Assembly (NCBI GenBank): GCA_947253135.1
Contig: CAMXYS010000085.1
Coordinates: 1 to 7,130, forward strand
Origin: an uncultured Clostridia bacterium
Lineage (GTDB): Bacteria; Bacillota; Clostridia; Saccharofermentanales; Fastidiosipilaceae
Reading direction: 5' to 3'
DNA: 7,130 nucleotides
Shown here: one piece after another, positions 7,084 to 7,130 of the stretch
Numbering within the stretch: position 1 is the first letter of the stretch
Layout of the letters: every line of letters begins with the position of its first letter
Translations under genes and position numbers: made by a program
The notes under the pieces: generated by a model
Seen by the model: the letters and a program-made list of their open reading frames with translations, nothing else
What the model was told of the DNA's origin: nothing
Database searches by the model: none

Positions 7084-7130
7084 CTGTCTCTTATACACAT
7101 CTGACGCTGCCGACGATTCGCCACCGGTGT
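7084..7130 (-). other. Illumina Nextera Read 1/i5/P5 adapter, reverse complement (synthetic contamination)
   Basis: Bases 7084-7102 are the reverse complement of the Tn5 mosaic end, 7103-7116 of the Read 1 anchor, 7117-7126 (TTCGCCACCG) of the same 10-base i5 index as at the left end, and 7127-7130 (GTGT) of the P5 tail. The 47 bases mirror positions 3-49 exactly. Genomic sequence ends at 7083. Confidence 0.98.

Noticed and set aside
6816..7124. Minus-strand open frame of about 102 codons at the right end
   Set aside because: It starts inside adapter (MCIRDR peptide) and runs through the terminator hairpin into the 3' end of dnaE. Nothing in it looks like a protein family.
1..7130. Terminal inverted repeats suggesting a composite transposon or Tn5-like element
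   Set aside because: The repeats include the Read 1 anchor, a 10-base index and the P5 tail, no transposase gene is present, and the ends fall inside two unrelated genes. This is tagmentation adapter.

Overview
This 7,130-base window looks like one complete short contig of bacterial chromosomal DNA, capped at both ends by Illumina Nextera (Tn5) library adapter. Bases 1-49 and 7084-7130 are an inverted pair made of the P5 tail, one 10-base i5 index, the Read 1 anchor and the 19-base Tn5 mosaic end. They are synthetic. Only about 50-7083 is biological, and both breakpoints are technical ones that cut through genes.

The biological part carries three plus-strand genes and a scrap of a fourth on the minus strand. 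First comes the C-terminal half of uvrB, the nucleotide-excision-repair helicase (51-1097). After 73 bp holding an extended -10 promoter and a strong ribosome binding site comes a complete PgcA-type alpha-phosphohexomutase (1171-2907). A 216-bp gap follows, holding a rho-independent terminator and a candidate promoter. Next is a complete, 1,267-residue dnaE, the catalytic alpha subunit of DNA polymerase III (3124-6927). It ends in a strong hairpin with A/T tracts on both sides that could terminate transcription in both directions. Beyond it, the last 22 codons of a converging minus-strand gene (7015-7083) run into the adapter.

The organism is most likely a member of the Bacillota (Firmicutes), probably a clostridial lineage of moderate GC. 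This rests on the strong GGAGG-type ribosome binding sites, the close likeness of the mutase to Bacillus PgcA, and the style of the DnaE, with a QLSLF clamp-binding motif and a C-terminal YWV-type domain. GC looks close to half, higher than in most clostridia. The placement is an inference; no rRNA or other phylogenetic marker gene is present.

The genes do not form one pathway. UvrB repairs DNA, PgcA interconverts hexose 1- and 6-phosphates for glycogen, glycolipid or cell-envelope precursors, and DnaE replicates DNA. The promoters and terminators fit largely separate transcription units. I see no novel multi-gene system, mobile element, CRISPR array or RNA gene. The points most worth checking are the adapter contamination and the false protein termini it creates, the full set of PHP metal ligands in DnaE (predicting intrinsic proofreading), and a roughly 95-residue low-complexity linker with a basic patch near the DnaE C-terminus.
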